From CAZPGL01 sp964586175 (GTDB taxonomy: Bacteria; Actinomycetota; Acidimicrobiia; Acidimicrobiales; MedAcidi-G1), in assembly GCA_964586175.1 (NCBI GenBank), contig CAZPGL010000002.1, positions 62,001 through 126,000 on the forward strand: a stretch of DNA of 64,000 nt, in the 5' to 3' direction. The notes under the pieces are model-generated. The model saw only the letters and a list, made by a program, of their open reading frames with translations. It did not search any database and was not told the origin of the DNA. Shown here one piece after another: positions 48,750 to 57,186 of the stretch. Position 1 is the stretch's first letter; each line of letters opens with the position of its first letter. The position numbers were made by a program, and so were the translations under genes.

Positions 48750-49922
48750 TCAGCGCCCCCCACCCCGCTGGGTCGACCACGGCACGTCCTTGTCGACCCG
48801 CGGCTCGGGCGGCAGGCCCAGCACCCGCTCCCCGACGATGTTGCGCTGCACCTCGTCGGTGCCGCCCCGGATGGACATCGACGGAGCGGTCAGGAACTCG
48901 AGGTGGCCGGGCGAATCCTCCAACATCCCGGCCGCCCCCGACACGTCCTTGACCAGATGGGCCCGAGCCTTGAACGCAGCGACGGTGCGCAACTTGGCAC
49001 CGGAGCCGGCCGGGCCCGGCGCGCCGGCCGCCCGGTCCAGGGTGAGCCGGTTGACCTGGTCGAGGATGTGGGCCTGGACGGCCCGCTGGCGGACCACCGG
49101 GTCGTCGAGGCGGCCGGCGTCGCGTAGCTCCACCATCCACGACGGTGGCCCCGAACGCTCCGACACGCCACCGCCGAACGAGCGGCCGCCGAGTGACGCC
49201 CGCTCGAGGGCCAGCACCTCGACGGCGATCCCCCACCCCTCACCGACGGCCCCCACCCGGTCGGTGTCGGGCACCCGCGCCCCGTCGACGAACACCTCGG
49301 TGAAATGCCGGTCGCCGTTGACTTGGACCAGCGGCCGGACGTCGATCCCCGGCCGCTCCATGTCCACGGCGAACATGGTGAGACCCCGATGTTTGGGCAG
49401 GTCGGGGTCGGTGCGGGCCAGGCACAACCCCCACCGGGAATAGGCGCCCCGCGACGTCCACACCTTTGAGCCGTCGAGCACCCACTCGTCGCCATCCCGC
49501 ACCGCCCGCATCCCGGCGTTGGCCAGATCCGAGCCGGCATCGGGCTCGGAGAACATCTGGCACCAGATCTCGGAGCCGTCGGCGATGGCCCGCAGCCAAC
49601 GGTCGCACTGCTCGTCGGATCCCCGGGTCCGCAGCACGGGCCCCACGAGGCTCAGGCCCACCCCGTACGGGTACAGGTCGGCACCGGCGTAGTCGCCGAG
49701 GATGCGGCCGATGCGGGTCGCCTCGTCGGCCGTGGCCGCCCGGCCGCCGTGGGCCACCGGCCAGGTGGGCACCATCCAGCCGCCGTCGACGAGGGCCGCC
49801 AAGTAGCGGCGCCCGGCCGCCAGGTCGTCGCTACCCGCCCCGAGCACCGTCGACGCCGTCGCGGGATCCCTCCGGTCGAGCACCTCGTCGAGGGCACCGC
49901 GGATCTCAGCATCGGTCGCCAT
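48750..49922 (-). CDS. Acyl-CoA dehydrogenase
   Basis: 390 aa. WCQMFSEPDAGSDLAN near residue 122, WVLDGSKVWTSRGAYSRWG near residue 148 and IRGGTDEVQRNIVGERVLGLP near residue 350 are family motifs. The position that is Glu in the 32296 copy is Arg here (IRGGT versus IEGGT), so this could be the non-catalytic half of a heteromeric FadE or use a Glu elsewhere. It is divergent from the M20 hydrolase gene. Confidence 0.88.
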   Translation of the reverse strand: MATDAEIRGALDEVLDRRDPATASTVLGAGSDDLAAGRRYLAALVDGGWMVPTWPVAHGGRAATADEATRIGRILGDYAGADLYPYGVGLSLVGPVLRTRGSDEQCDRWLRAIADGSEIWCQMFSEPDAGSDLANAGMRAVRDGDEWVLDGSKVWTSRGAYSRWGLCLARTDPDLPKHRGLTMFAVDMERPGIDVRPLVQVNGDRHFTEVFVDGARVPDTDRVGAVGEGWGIAVEVLALERASLGGRSFGGGVSERSGPPSWMVELRDAGRLDDPVVRQRAVQAHILDQVNRLTLDRAAGAPGPAGSGAKLRTVAAFKARAHLVKDVSGAAGMLEDSPGHLEFLTAPSMSIRGGTDEVQRNIVGERVLGLPPEPRVDKDVPWSTQRGGGR

Positions 49923-49967
49923 GGCCGTCCAGTGTCGCAGGATCGGACGCCACGGTCCGCTCTCGGC

Positions 49968-49973
49968 CATGAT
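49968..49973 (+). promoter_or_regulatory. -10-like box (CATGAT), leaderless M20 hydrolase gene
   Basis: CATGAT, 6 nt before the ATG at 49980. Confidence 0.35.
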
Positions 49974-49979
49974 GAGGCC

Positions 49980-51167
49980 ATGTCCTCGCAGTCCCCACAC
50001 CTCGACGCCGCCCAGACCATCCTCGACGACATCGTGGCCCTGCGCCGGACCATCCACCGCCACCCCGAGTTGGGTCTCGACAACCCGCGCACCCAGGCCA
50101 CGGTGCTCGACGCCCTCGACGGGCTGCCGCTCGAGATCCGCACCGGCGACGCCCTGACCTCGGTGGTCGCCGACCTGGACGGGGCCGACGACGGGCCGAC
50201 GGTGCTCCTGCGGGCCGACACCGACGCCCTGCCAATGCCCGAGGAGAGCGGTGAGGAGTTCTGCTCCACCGTCGACGGACGGGCCCACGCCTGCGGCCAC
50301 GACGCCCACACCGCCATGCTGGTCGGCGCAGCCCGCCTGTTGGCCGACCGGCGCCACGAGATCCGAGGTCGGGTGCGGTTCATGTTCCAGCCCGGCGAGG
50401 AGGGGGGCGGCGGTGCACCGGTCATGATCGACGAGGGGGTCCTCGACGGCGTCGATCGGGCCTTCGCCCTGCACATCTCGCCGAACCTGCCCGCCGGATG
50501 GGCCGGATGCCGGGCCGGGTCGCTGCTGGCCTCGACCGACGAACTGACGGTCACCGTCCGCGGCCAGGGCGGCCACGCCTCCACCCCGTATCTGTGCACC
50601 GACCCCATCCCCGCCGCGGCGGCGATCATCGGTGGGCTCCAGACCGCGGTCACCCGGGAGATCGACCCGTTCGACCCGGCCCTGGTGAGTGTCACCCACG
50701 TCGAGGCCGGTACCACGTCCAACGTCATCCCCGAGACGGCGTTCTTCGAGGGGACCATCCGGTGTGTGTCCGAACGCTCCCGGAGTGCCATCCGCGACGC
50801 CGTGCGGCGGGTCTGCGAGCAGGTGGCGGCCGCCCACCGTTGCTCGGCCGAGGTAACCCTCCGTGAGGGCTACCCGGTCACCGTCAACGACGACGGCGAG
50901 GCGGCCCGGTTCGCCGCAGTGGCCTCCGAGGTTCTCGGCGACCGCCGGGCCGTCACCCTGCCGGCGCCGATCATGGGCGGCGAGGACTTCTCGTACGTCC
51001 TGCAGCAGGTCCCAGGCGCCATGGCCTTCCTCGGCGTGTGCCCCGACGACGTGTCCGACGCCCGCCACGCCGCCCCCTGCCACTCGAACCGCATGCGCCT
51101 CAACGAGGAAGCCATGGCCCAAGGCATGGCCCTCCACGTGGCCATGGCCCTCGATCAGCGCCCATGA
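49980..51167 (+). CDS. M20-family amidohydrolase (N-acyl-amino acid hydrolase type)
   Basis: 395-aa metallohydrolase of the hippurate/IAA-amino acid hydrolase group. Metal ligands: HACGHDAHT near residue 103 and the catalytic Glu pair in FQPGEEGGGGA near residue 137, GGEDFSYVLQQ near residue 335 and a final CHSNRMRLNE. The dimerisation lid covers about residues 185-290. It splits N-acyl or N-aryl amino acids. The stop overlaps the tesB start (ATGA), so the acid released could be handled by the same message. Confidence 0.9.
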   Translation: MSSQSPHLDAAQTILDDIVALRRTIHRHPELGLDNPRTQATVLDALDGLPLEIRTGDALTSVVADLDGADDGPTVLLRADTDALPMPEESGEEFCSTVDGRAHACGHDAHTAMLVGAARLLADRRHEIRGRVRFMFQPGEEGGGGAPVMIDEGVLDGVDRAFALHISPNLPAGWAGCRAGSLLASTDELTVTVRGQGGHASTPYLCTDPIPAAAAIIGGLQTAVTREIDPFDPALVSVTHVEAGTTSNVIPETAFFEGTIRCVSERSRSAIRDAVRRVCEQVAAAHRCSAEVTLREGYPVTVNDDGEAARFAAVASEVLGDRRAVTLPAPIMGGEDFSYVLQQVPGAMAFLGVCPDDVSDARHAAPCHSNRMRLNEEAMAQGMALHVAMALDQRP

Positions 51168-51976
51168 CCGACGCCGCCGACCTTCCCTACGCCACCCTGA
51201 TGGCCCTCGAGCCCCACGGACCCGACGTGTACGTGGGCATCAGCCCCGAGTACCCGTGGGGCCGGGTGTACGGCGGCCAGGTGGTGGCCCAGGCGCTGCG
51301 AGCCGCGGCGGCCACCGTCGACACCGACCACCACGTCCACTCGCTGCACGCCTACTTCATCCGGGGCGGCACCAGCGCCGAACCCATCCGGTACGAGGTC
51401 GACCGCATCCGCAACGGCCGATCGTTCGTCACCCGACGGGTCGTGGCCCGACAGTCCGATGGCGCCATCTTGAACCTGTCGGCCTCGTTCCAGATCGCCG
51501 AACCCCAGGCCGACGTCCAAGAGGTGGTGATCCCCGGCGACGTCGGTTCACCAGGGGACGGCACAGCCGACGACTGGGGCCTGTTCGAGCACCGCCGGCC
51601 TGTCCAGACCACCGGCCGGACCTCGGCCTGGATCCGGGTCGCCGAGTCGATCGGCGACGACCGGGTCCTCCAGGACTGCGCCATGGCGTTCACCTCCGAC
51701 GACATCCCCACCAGCGCCGCCGGCAGTTCGCATCCCCGGATCGCCGAGATCAAGGACGGTGACCGCGACTACGGCGAGATCTTCATCGGGGCCAGCCTCG
51801 ACCACGCCATCTGGTTCCACCGACCGGCACCGGCCGACGACTGGCTGCTCTACGACTTCCGGTCCCACGGCATCAACGGCGGGCGGGGCCTGGCCATCGG
51901 CGAGGTGTTCGCCCCCGACGGCCTTCACGTCGCCACCGTCGTCCAGCAGATCCTCATCCGCGAGCGCACCCGCTGA
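51164..51976 (+). CDS. tesB: TesB-type acyl-CoA thioesterase II
   Basis: 270-aa double-hotdog thioesterase. RVYGGQVVAQALRAAAATV near residue 34 and VHSLHAYFIRGGTSAEPI near residue 58 are signatures of the first hotdog; SLDHAIWFHRPAPADDWLLY in the second carries the catalytic Asp region. It hydrolyses medium to long acyl-CoA to free acid. Starts in an ATGA overlap with the M20 gene; the cyclase gene follows after 26 nt. Confidence 0.92.
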   Translation: MTDAADLPYATLMALEPHGPDVYVGISPEYPWGRVYGGQVVAQALRAAAATVDTDHHVHSLHAYFIRGGTSAEPIRYEVDRIRNGRSFVTRRVVARQSDGAILNLSASFQIAEPQADVQEVVIPGDVGSPGDGTADDWGLFEHRRPVQTTGRTSAWIRVAESIGDDRVLQDCAMAFTSDDIPTSAAGSSHPRIAEIKDGDRDYGEIFIGASLDHAIWFHRPAPADDWLLYDFRSHGINGGRGLAIGEVFAPDGLHVATVVQQILIRERTR

Positions 51977-52002
51977 GACGGGTCCCGACCAAGGAGTACC
52001 GC

Positions 52003-52950
52003 ATGCCGCTGACCGAACACTTCCTCGAGTTGCAGGCCCAGGTCCGGAACTGGGGCCGCTGGGGCGACGACGATGAACTCGGCACCTTGAACCTGATCAC
52101 CCCCGAGGTGGTGGCCGAGGCCAGACACTGCATCCGCAGCGGCCGCACCTTCCCACTGGCCGTTCCGCTCCGGCACGACGGCATCCAGGTCGGGTTCATC
52201 CCCGGCCGGGACAACCCGACCCGGACGATGCTCATGATCGACCAGGGCCTCGACCCCGACGGCGACCCCGACGCCTTCCACACCTCCGACGACGCCATGC
52301 ATCTGGGCCTCCAGGCCGGCACCCACTGGGACGGACTCTGCCACGTCTCGTACAGCGGCCGGGTCTACAACGGCTTCGACGCCTCCACCATCACCGAGGC
52401 CGACGGGGCGACCCGCTGCGGCATCGAGAAGGTCACCAGCCTCTGCGGGCGCGGCGTGCTGCTCGACGTCGCCCGGGTCAAGGGGGTCGAGATGTTGGAC
52501 TGCCCGTACGCCATCACCGCCGAAGACCTCGACGCGGCGGCCGCCATGGGCAGCGTCGAGGTGCGACCGGGCGACATCGTGCTGGTGCGCACCGGACGCA
52601 TGGCCCTGTACCACCAGGGCGGCGGCCTCGCCTACTGCCTGGGCCCCGGCCAGGACGGTTCCAACGCCGGGCTGTCGCTGTCGACGGTGCCGTGGATGCA
52701 CGCCCATGACGTCGCCGCGGTCGCCAACGACACCTTGACCTTCGAGGTGTACCCCTCGGAAGCCGACAACCTTGCCGTCCACATGCTGCACGTGGTCGAC
52801 ATGGGCCTCACCCAGGGCCAGAATTGGGATCTCGAGGCCCTGGCCGACGACTGCGCCGCCGACGGGGTCTACGAGTTCTTCCTGGCCGCCACCCCGGAGC
52901 CGTTCGTCGGCGGGGTGGGCAGTCCGGTCGCCCCGGTGGCCATCAAGTAG
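52003..52950 (+). CDS. Cyclase-family protein (kynurenine formamidase-like metalloenzyme)
   Basis: 315 aa of the PF04199 cyclase family. The metal-binding motif appears as LGLQAGTHWDGLCHV near residue 103 (family HxGTHxDxxxH with its first His changed). DIVLVRTG near residue 193 follows, and the N-terminus NWGRWGDDDELGTLNLIT is typical of a bacterial subgroup. Members hydrolyse N-formylkynurenine or act on polyketide or aromatic substrates. AAGGAG lies 7 nt before the ATG at 52003. Part of a run with the M20 hydrolase and tesB. Confidence 0.82.
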   Translation: MPLTEHFLELQAQVRNWGRWGDDDELGTLNLITPEVVAEARHCIRSGRTFPLAVPLRHDGIQVGFIPGRDNPTRTMLMIDQGLDPDGDPDAFHTSDDAMHLGLQAGTHWDGLCHVSYSGRVYNGFDASTITEADGATRCGIEKVTSLCGRGVLLDVARVKGVEMLDCPYAITAEDLDAAAAMGSVEVRPGDIVLVRTGRMALYHQGGGLAYCLGPGQDGSNAGLSLSTVPWMHAHDVAAVANDTLTFEVYPSEADNLAVHMLHVVDMGLTQGQNWDLEALADDCAADGVYEFFLAATPEPFVGGVGSPVAPVAIK

Positions 52951-52953
52951 CGG

Positions 52954-53376
52954 TCACCCACCCCAGTCGCCACGCCGCTGAGCCTTGCGGTCCCCGCGAC
53001 GCCGCTTTGCGTCGAGACGACGCTCGACGGCCCTGCGCCCTGGGCGGGTCGGCCGCCGGGCCGGTGTCTCGACCAGGGCGTCCCGGAGCCGCTGCTCGAT
53101 GCCGTCGATGGCCCGCTCGCGGTTGCGGGCCTGCGAGCGGTAGCGGTCGACGACCACCCTGACCGACGAGCCGAGGCGGTCGATCAGGCGTTGGCGGACG
53201 GCGTCACCGATCCCCCGGGCCGTCGTCAGATCGAGGGTGGCCTCGACCCTGGTGTTGGCACGGTTGGCGTGCTGGCCACCCGGCCCCCCGGCCGGCCCGA
53301 AACGCCACGACACCTCGGTGGCCGGGATCCGACACTCCGGTCCAGCCGAGATCAGCCGGTCGTCGTCACGTGCCAT
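52954..53376 (-). CDS. arfB: ArfB-like peptidyl-tRNA hydrolase (ribosome rescue)
   Basis: 140 aa. The release-factor GGQ motif is in GPAGGPGGQHANRANTRVE near residue 33, with the ArfB (YaeJ) arrangement of one small catalytic domain and a highly basic C-terminal tail (RRAVERRLDAKRRRGDRKAQ) that enters the empty mRNA channel. It releases peptides from ribosomes stalled on truncated mRNA. Leaderless from the ATG at 53376 (TAGCGT, 6 nt). Confidence 0.93.
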   Translation of the reverse strand: MARDDDRLISAGPECRIPATEVSWRFGPAGGPGGQHANRANTRVEATLDLTTARGIGDAVRQRLIDRLGSSVRVVVDRYRSQARNRERAIDGIEQRLRDALVETPARRPTRPGRRAVERRLDAKRRRGDRKAQRRGDWGG

Positions 53377-53382
53377 GGCCCC

Positions 53383-53388
53383 ACGCTA
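53383..53388 (-). promoter_or_regulatory. -10 box (TAGCGT), leaderless arfB
   Basis: Minus strand TAGCGT, 6 nt before the ATG at 53376. Confidence 0.55.
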
Positions 53389-53487
53389 GGCGGCCCGGTC
53401 GCCCGGAACGGGACGGCACAGGCGGCGTGCGCCCGATGACACACGTGTTCCCGGTCACGTTCGGCCCACCGTGCCGGAACGCTCGTG

Positions 53488-53493
53488 CACACT
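53488..53493 (+). promoter_or_regulatory. -10-like box (CACACT) upstream of the cNMP-binding gene
   Basis: CACACT about 30 nt before the ATG at 53523, leaving a short leader with CAGGAG (53512-53517) as ribosome site. Confidence 0.3.
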
Positions 53494-53522
53494 GGACCGT
53501 GCACGACGATCCAGGAGCCACC

Positions 53523-53942
53523 ATGGCCTGCGACAAGACCACCACCCTCACCGACATCGAGATCTTCTCCGAGTTGTCCCAAGCCGAGGTGCGGTCGGTG
53601 AGCCGACTGATGACCCCGGTGAACGTCAAGGCCGGCCGTCAGCTCACCCGGGAGGGCGACCAGGGCCGGGAGTTCATGATCATCGTCGACGGCGCGGCGA
53701 CCGTGCGCCGCAAGGGCAAGGTGCTGGCCACCCTGGGGACCGGTGACTTCTTCGGCGAGATGAGCATCATCGCCGGGGTGCCGCGCACCGCCACGGTCAC
53801 CGCCGACACCGCCATGTGCGTCGAAGTCCTCAACCGCCGCGAGTTCGCCACCCTGCTCGACGAGAACCCTCGCCTGGCCCGCAAGGTGCTTGTCGGTGCG
53901 GTCAAGCGCCTCCACGAGGCCGGCGGCAGCCTGACCGACTGA
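53523..53942 (+). CDS. Stand-alone cyclic nucleotide-binding domain protein
   Basis: 139 aa made up of one cNMP-binding domain: IEIFSELSQAEVRSVSRLM at the start, REGDQGREFMIIVDGAATV, and the phosphate-binding cassette GDFFGEMSIIAGVPRTATV near residue 77 with the conserved Glu and Arg. No DNA-binding, kinase or channel domain is attached. It should bind cAMP or a similar nucleotide and act on a partner in trans. Ribosome site CAGGAG, 5 nt before the ATG. Convergent with the enoyl-CoA hydratase gene. Confidence 0.85.
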   Translation: MACDKTTTLTDIEIFSELSQAEVRSVSRLMTPVNVKAGRQLTREGDQGREFMIIVDGAATVRRKGKVLATLGTGDFFGEMSIIAGVPRTATVTADTAMCVEVLNRREFATLLDENPRLARKVLVGAVKRLHEAGGSLTD

Positions 53943-53948
53943 CGTCGC

Positions 53949-54704
53949 TCAGCTGCTGCGGTCGGTGAACGACCGGAGCGCTTCGACGCTTTCGTCGCCG
54001 GCCAGCAGCCTGGCGAACGCCCGGTCCTCGGCCCGGCGGGCCTCGGCGACAGCGGCGCGGATCGGATCCATCAGCAGGGCCTTGCCGGCCATCAGCGACG
54101 GCAGAGACTGGGCGGCGAGCGTTGCGGCCCGGTCCAATGCGGTGGGCATGAGGTCATCGGGCGGGCAGGCCTCCAACGCCAGACCGGATTCGACCACCGC
54201 GTCGGCGTCCAGCCATTCGCTGCTGAGCAGGGTCCAGAAGGCCCGCTGGTGGCCGACGAGCCGGGGGAACAACACCGTCGATCCGGCCTCAGGGGCCACC
54301 CCCAGGTGTGTGAACGGAGCCCGCAGCCGCGCCTCGGTCGAGATCAGCACCAGGTCGGCGTAGCCGATCACCGTGACACCGATGCCAACACCGATGCCGT
54401 TGATGGCAACGATCAGCGGCTTGGGGAACCCGGCGAGACGGTCGGCGAAACCGGCGAACCCGTGGTCGCCGTAGGCGAACCCGTCGGGATCGATGGTGCG
54501 GGCCCGCAGTTCCTTGAGGTCGGTGCCGGCACAGAAGGCCCGGCCGGCACCCGTCAGGACGACCACCGACACCCCGTCGTCGTCGCCCGCCTCGTCGAGG
54601 GCCACCGCCAAGGCGTCGTAGTGCTCTTCGTCGAGGGCATTGAGGGCGTCGGGCCGGTCGATGGTGAGTACCCGGACCCGGTCGTGGTTCTCGGTACGCA
54701 GCAT
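53949..54704 (-). CDS. Enoyl-CoA hydratase/isomerase
   Basis: 251-aa crotonase. LNALDEEHYDAL near residue 22, GAGRAFCAGTDLKEL near residue 52 (oxyanion hole) and NGIGVGIGVTVIGYADLVL near residue 102 are visible. Only one of the two usual catalytic glutamates is likely (HLGVAPEAGST near residue 133), pointing to an isomerase-type or hydratase activity. From the ATG at 54704, 6 nt after CATGCT. Divergent from the EthD-like gene. Confidence 0.85.
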   Translation of the reverse strand: MLRTENHDRVRVLTIDRPDALNALDEEHYDALAVALDEAGDDDGVSVVVLTGAGRAFCAGTDLKELRARTIDPDGFAYGDHGFAGFADRLAGFPKPLIVAINGIGVGIGVTVIGYADLVLISTEARLRAPFTHLGVAPEAGSTVLFPRLVGHQRAFWTLLSSEWLDADAVVESGLALEACPPDDLMPTALDRAATLAAQSLPSLMAGKALLMDPIRAAVAEARRAEDRAFARLLAGDESVEALRSFTDRSS

Positions 54705-54710
54705 GGGGTG

Positions 54711-54759
54711 AGCATGGCCGTCGCCGGGCCCGGGCGCCAAACCCCGGCGGCGCTAGGTT
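54711..54759. promoter_or_regulatory. Divergent promoter pair, enoyl-CoA hydratase and EthD-like genes
   Basis: Minus strand CATGCT at 54716-54711 (6 nt before the ATG at 54704) and plus strand TAGGTT at 54754-54759 (6 nt before the ATG at 54766). Confidence 0.45.
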
Positions 54760-54765
54760 GCGGCC

Positions 54766-55326
54766 ATGCGACGCCGCTGCACCCTGTTCGGCGACCGGGT
54801 TCCCGAAGGCGACTCCCTGGCCGGCGACGGCCCAGCGGTGATCGACCGGGTACTCGAGGACCAGTCCCTGCTGGGTTCCCGGGGCGGTCCTGTCCCGAGC
54901 CCCCAGTGGGTAGCCGTGGCCTGGACCGATCCGGCCGACCCGGCGCCGATCGGTGACCGGAGTTGGCTGGTCGAGACGACCATCGCCGGCGACCCCGACC
55001 GGGGTCCCGAGCCGGTGAAGATGGTGTCGTTCGTGGCCGCTCTGGCCAGCCTCAGCCAGGCCGGGTTCGCCGAACGGTACCGGGCCCACCGGACGGTCGC
55101 CGCCGCACATCACGGCACCAGCGCCTACCACCAGAACCTGCTCGTCGATCCGGCGGACGGCGTCTCGGCCGTGTCGGAGCTGGTGTTCACCGACCGGCGG
55201 GCCTACCTCGACGACTTCTACCTCCTCCCGGAGTCCCGGCAGGTGGTCGCCGACGACGTCCGGGGATTCATCCACCTGCGGGGCAGCCGTTCGATGCTGG
55301 TCGCCGAGACGGTGGTGCGGGCGTGA
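54766..55326 (+). CDS. EthD-domain-like protein
   Basis: 186 aa. The second half (FAERYRAHRTVAAAHHGTSA, LVFTDRRAYLDDFYLLPE) resembles the dimeric alpha-beta barrel EthD domain, seen in proteins linked to ether or aromatic degradation; the first half is a divergent repeat. Catalytic role unknown. Its stop overlaps the ribokinase start through GTGA, so it is part of the ribokinase-nucleoside hydrolase run. Confidence 0.6.
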   Translation: MRRRCTLFGDRVPEGDSLAGDGPAVIDRVLEDQSLLGSRGGPVPSPQWVAVAWTDPADPAPIGDRSWLVETTIAGDPDRGPEPVKMVSFVAALASLSQAGFAERYRAHRTVAAAHHGTSAYHQNLLVDPADGVSAVSELVFTDRRAYLDDFYLLPESRQVVADDVRGFIHLRGSRSMLVAETVVRA

Positions 55327-56231
55327 CCGTCCCGGGCACCGTCACCGTGGTGGGGTCGGCCAACCTCGACATCGTGGTGCCGGTCCCCCACCATCCGACG
55401 ACCGGCGAGACCGTGTTGGGCGGGGACCACGCCATGCATCCCGGCGGAAAGGGCGCCAACCAGGCGGTGGCGGCGGCCCGAGCCGGCGCCTCGGTCTCGT
55501 TCGTCGGCCGGATCGGTGCCGACGACGCCGGCGGGCGGCTACGCGCATCACTGGAGGCGGCGGGCGTCGATACGACCCATCTGGCCGTGGACGCCGGGGC
55601 ACCGTCAGGTATCGCCTGCATCGGGGTCGACGCCGACGGCGACAACGCCATCGTGGTCAGCCCGGGCGCCAACGGCCGGGTGGGCGCCGCGGACGTCGCC
55701 GCGGCCGGCCCGCTGCTCACATCGGCGGCCGTCACGCTGCTCCAGTTGGAGACCCCGGTCGACGTCGTCGTCGACGCCGCCACCCGGGCGGCTGGCGTGG
55801 TGGTCGTGAACCCGGCACCGGTGGCTCCGCTACCCGACGACCTGCTGACCGCCGTGGATGTGCTGGTCCCCAACCGCATCGAGCTGGCCCAGCTCGCCGG
55901 TACCGGGGTCCCCGCCGACCTGGACGAGGTCGCCGGGATGGCCCGAGGGCTCGGGCTTCCGGCGGTCGTGGTCACCCTCGGTGCCGACGGGGCCCTGGTG
56001 TGCGGTCCGACCGCAGACGTCCACGTTCCGGCCCCCGCCGTGACCGCCGTCGACACCACCGCCTGCGGCGACGCCTTCTGTGGCGCGCTGGCCGACGCCC
56101 TCGCCCGCGGCGTCCCGCTGGTCGACGCAGCGGCCCGGGCCGTCCACGCCGGGGCCCTGACCGCCACCCGGGCCGGCGCCCAGCCGTCGCTTCCCAGCGC
56201 CGCCGAGATCGATGCCTCGATGGCCCGCTGA
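55323..56231 (+). CDS. rbsK: RbsK, ribokinase (PfkB family)
   Basis: 302-aa sugar kinase phosphorylating ribose to ribose-5-phosphate. N-terminal VVGSANLDIVVPV, HPGGKGANQAVAAARAGA near residue 37 and the C-terminal DTTACGDAFCGALADAL near residue 243. The last is the PfkB signature but with Ala-Cys where the anion hole usually reads Gly-Ala (DTxGAGDxF); the catalytic Asp is kept. With the nucleoside hydrolase next door it makes a salvage pair: ribose freed from nucleosides becomes ribose-5-phosphate. GTG start in a GTGA overlap. Confidence 0.9.
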   Translation: MTVPGTVTVVGSANLDIVVPVPHHPTTGETVLGGDHAMHPGGKGANQAVAAARAGASVSFVGRIGADDAGGRLRASLEAAGVDTTHLAVDAGAPSGIACIGVDADGDNAIVVSPGANGRVGAADVAAAGPLLTSAAVTLLQLETPVDVVVDAATRAAGVVVVNPAPVAPLPDDLLTAVDVLVPNRIELAQLAGTGVPADLDEVAGMARGLGLPAVVVTLGADGALVCGPTADVHVPAPAVTAVDTTACGDAFCGALADALARGVPLVDAAARAVHAGALTATRAGAQPSLPSAAEIDASMAR

Positions 56232-56237
56232 GCCGGG

Positions 56238-56243
56238 CAGACT
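56238..56243 (+). promoter_or_regulatory. -10-like box (CAGACT), nucleoside hydrolase gene
   Basis: CAGACT, 6 nt before the ATG at 56250; could give an internal leaderless transcript, or the gene is simply read through from rbsK. Confidence 0.3.
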
Positions 56244-56249
56244 CCGCCG

Positions 56250-57179
56250 ATGCACACGCCGCCCCGGATAATCCTCGACTGCGACCCCGGGGTCGACGAC
56301 GCCATGGCCATCATCACCGCGGCCCGGTGGGCCGACCTGGTCGCCATCACCACGGTGGCCGGCAACGTGTCCCTGGACCACACGACGGGCAACGCCCTGC
56401 GCCTGCGGGACCTGCTCGCCATAGATGTGCCGGTCCACCGCGGTGCCGACCGGCCGCTGGTCGCCGAACCGCTCTACGCCGACCATGTCCACGGTGCGAC
56501 CGGCCTGGGTGGGGTCGAACTCCCCGATCCGGTCCACGGCCCCGATTCGGACGACGCCCCGGGTGCGCTCATCGAGCTGACCAGGGCCGAGGAGGGCCTG
56601 CACCTGGTGCCCATCGGCCCGCTCACCAACGTGGCCACCGCCCTGCGGGCCGATCCGGGGCTCGCCGACCGGGTGGCGTCGATCACCCTCATGGGTGGTA
56701 GCGCCCACGGGGTGGGCAACGTCACCGCAGCTGCCGAGTTCAACGTCTACGCCGACCCCGAGGCGGCCGACATCGTGTTCCGCAGTGGCGCACCACTGAC
56801 CATGGTCGGGCTGCACCTGACCCATCAGGTCCGGATGGGTCAGCCGCACGCCGTCGAGTGCCGGGCCATGGGCACCGCAGTGGGTGACGTGATGGCCGAC
56901 CTGCTGGAGTTCTACGCCTCCTTCCTGCACTCCCAGCACCGGACCGAGACCGGCCCGATCCACGACCCGTGTGCCGTGCTGGCCGTCACCCACCCCGGGC
57001 TGTTCGGGTCCGAGACCCGCCGGGTCACCGTCGAGGTCGACGGCGTCCACACCCGCGGCATGACCCTCGTCGACGAGCGCGGGGCAGCCGCAGAGGGACC
57101 GCCCAGCTGCCAGGTGGTCTACGACGTGGATGCCGAGGCAGCCATCGCGCTGGTGATGCAGGCGGTCGCCGACGCCTGA
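56250..57179 (+). CDS. Inosine-uridine preferring nucleoside hydrolase
   Basis: 309 aa. The calcium-binding IILDCDPGVDDAMAI at residues 7-21 is the family signature. VPIGPLTNVATALRADP near residue 120, ITLMGGSAHGVGNV and AEFNVYADPEAADIVF near residue 165 line the active site, and HDPCAVLAVTHPGLF near residue 230 supplies the last Asp/His. Cleaves nucleosides to base and ribose. It starts 18 nt after rbsK, a functional pair. Confidence 0.93.
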   Translation: MHTPPRIILDCDPGVDDAMAIITAARWADLVAITTVAGNVSLDHTTGNALRLRDLLAIDVPVHRGADRPLVAEPLYADHVHGATGLGGVELPDPVHGPDSDDAPGALIELTRAEEGLHLVPIGPLTNVATALRADPGLADRVASITLMGGSAHGVGNVTAAAEFNVYADPEAADIVFRSGAPLTMVGLHLTHQVRMGQPHAVECRAMGTAVGDVMADLLEFYASFLHSQHRTETGPIHDPCAVLAVTHPGLFGSETRRVTVEVDGVHTRGMTLVDERGAAAEGPPSCQVVYDVDAEAAIALVMQAVADA

Positions 57180-57186
57180 CCGACGG

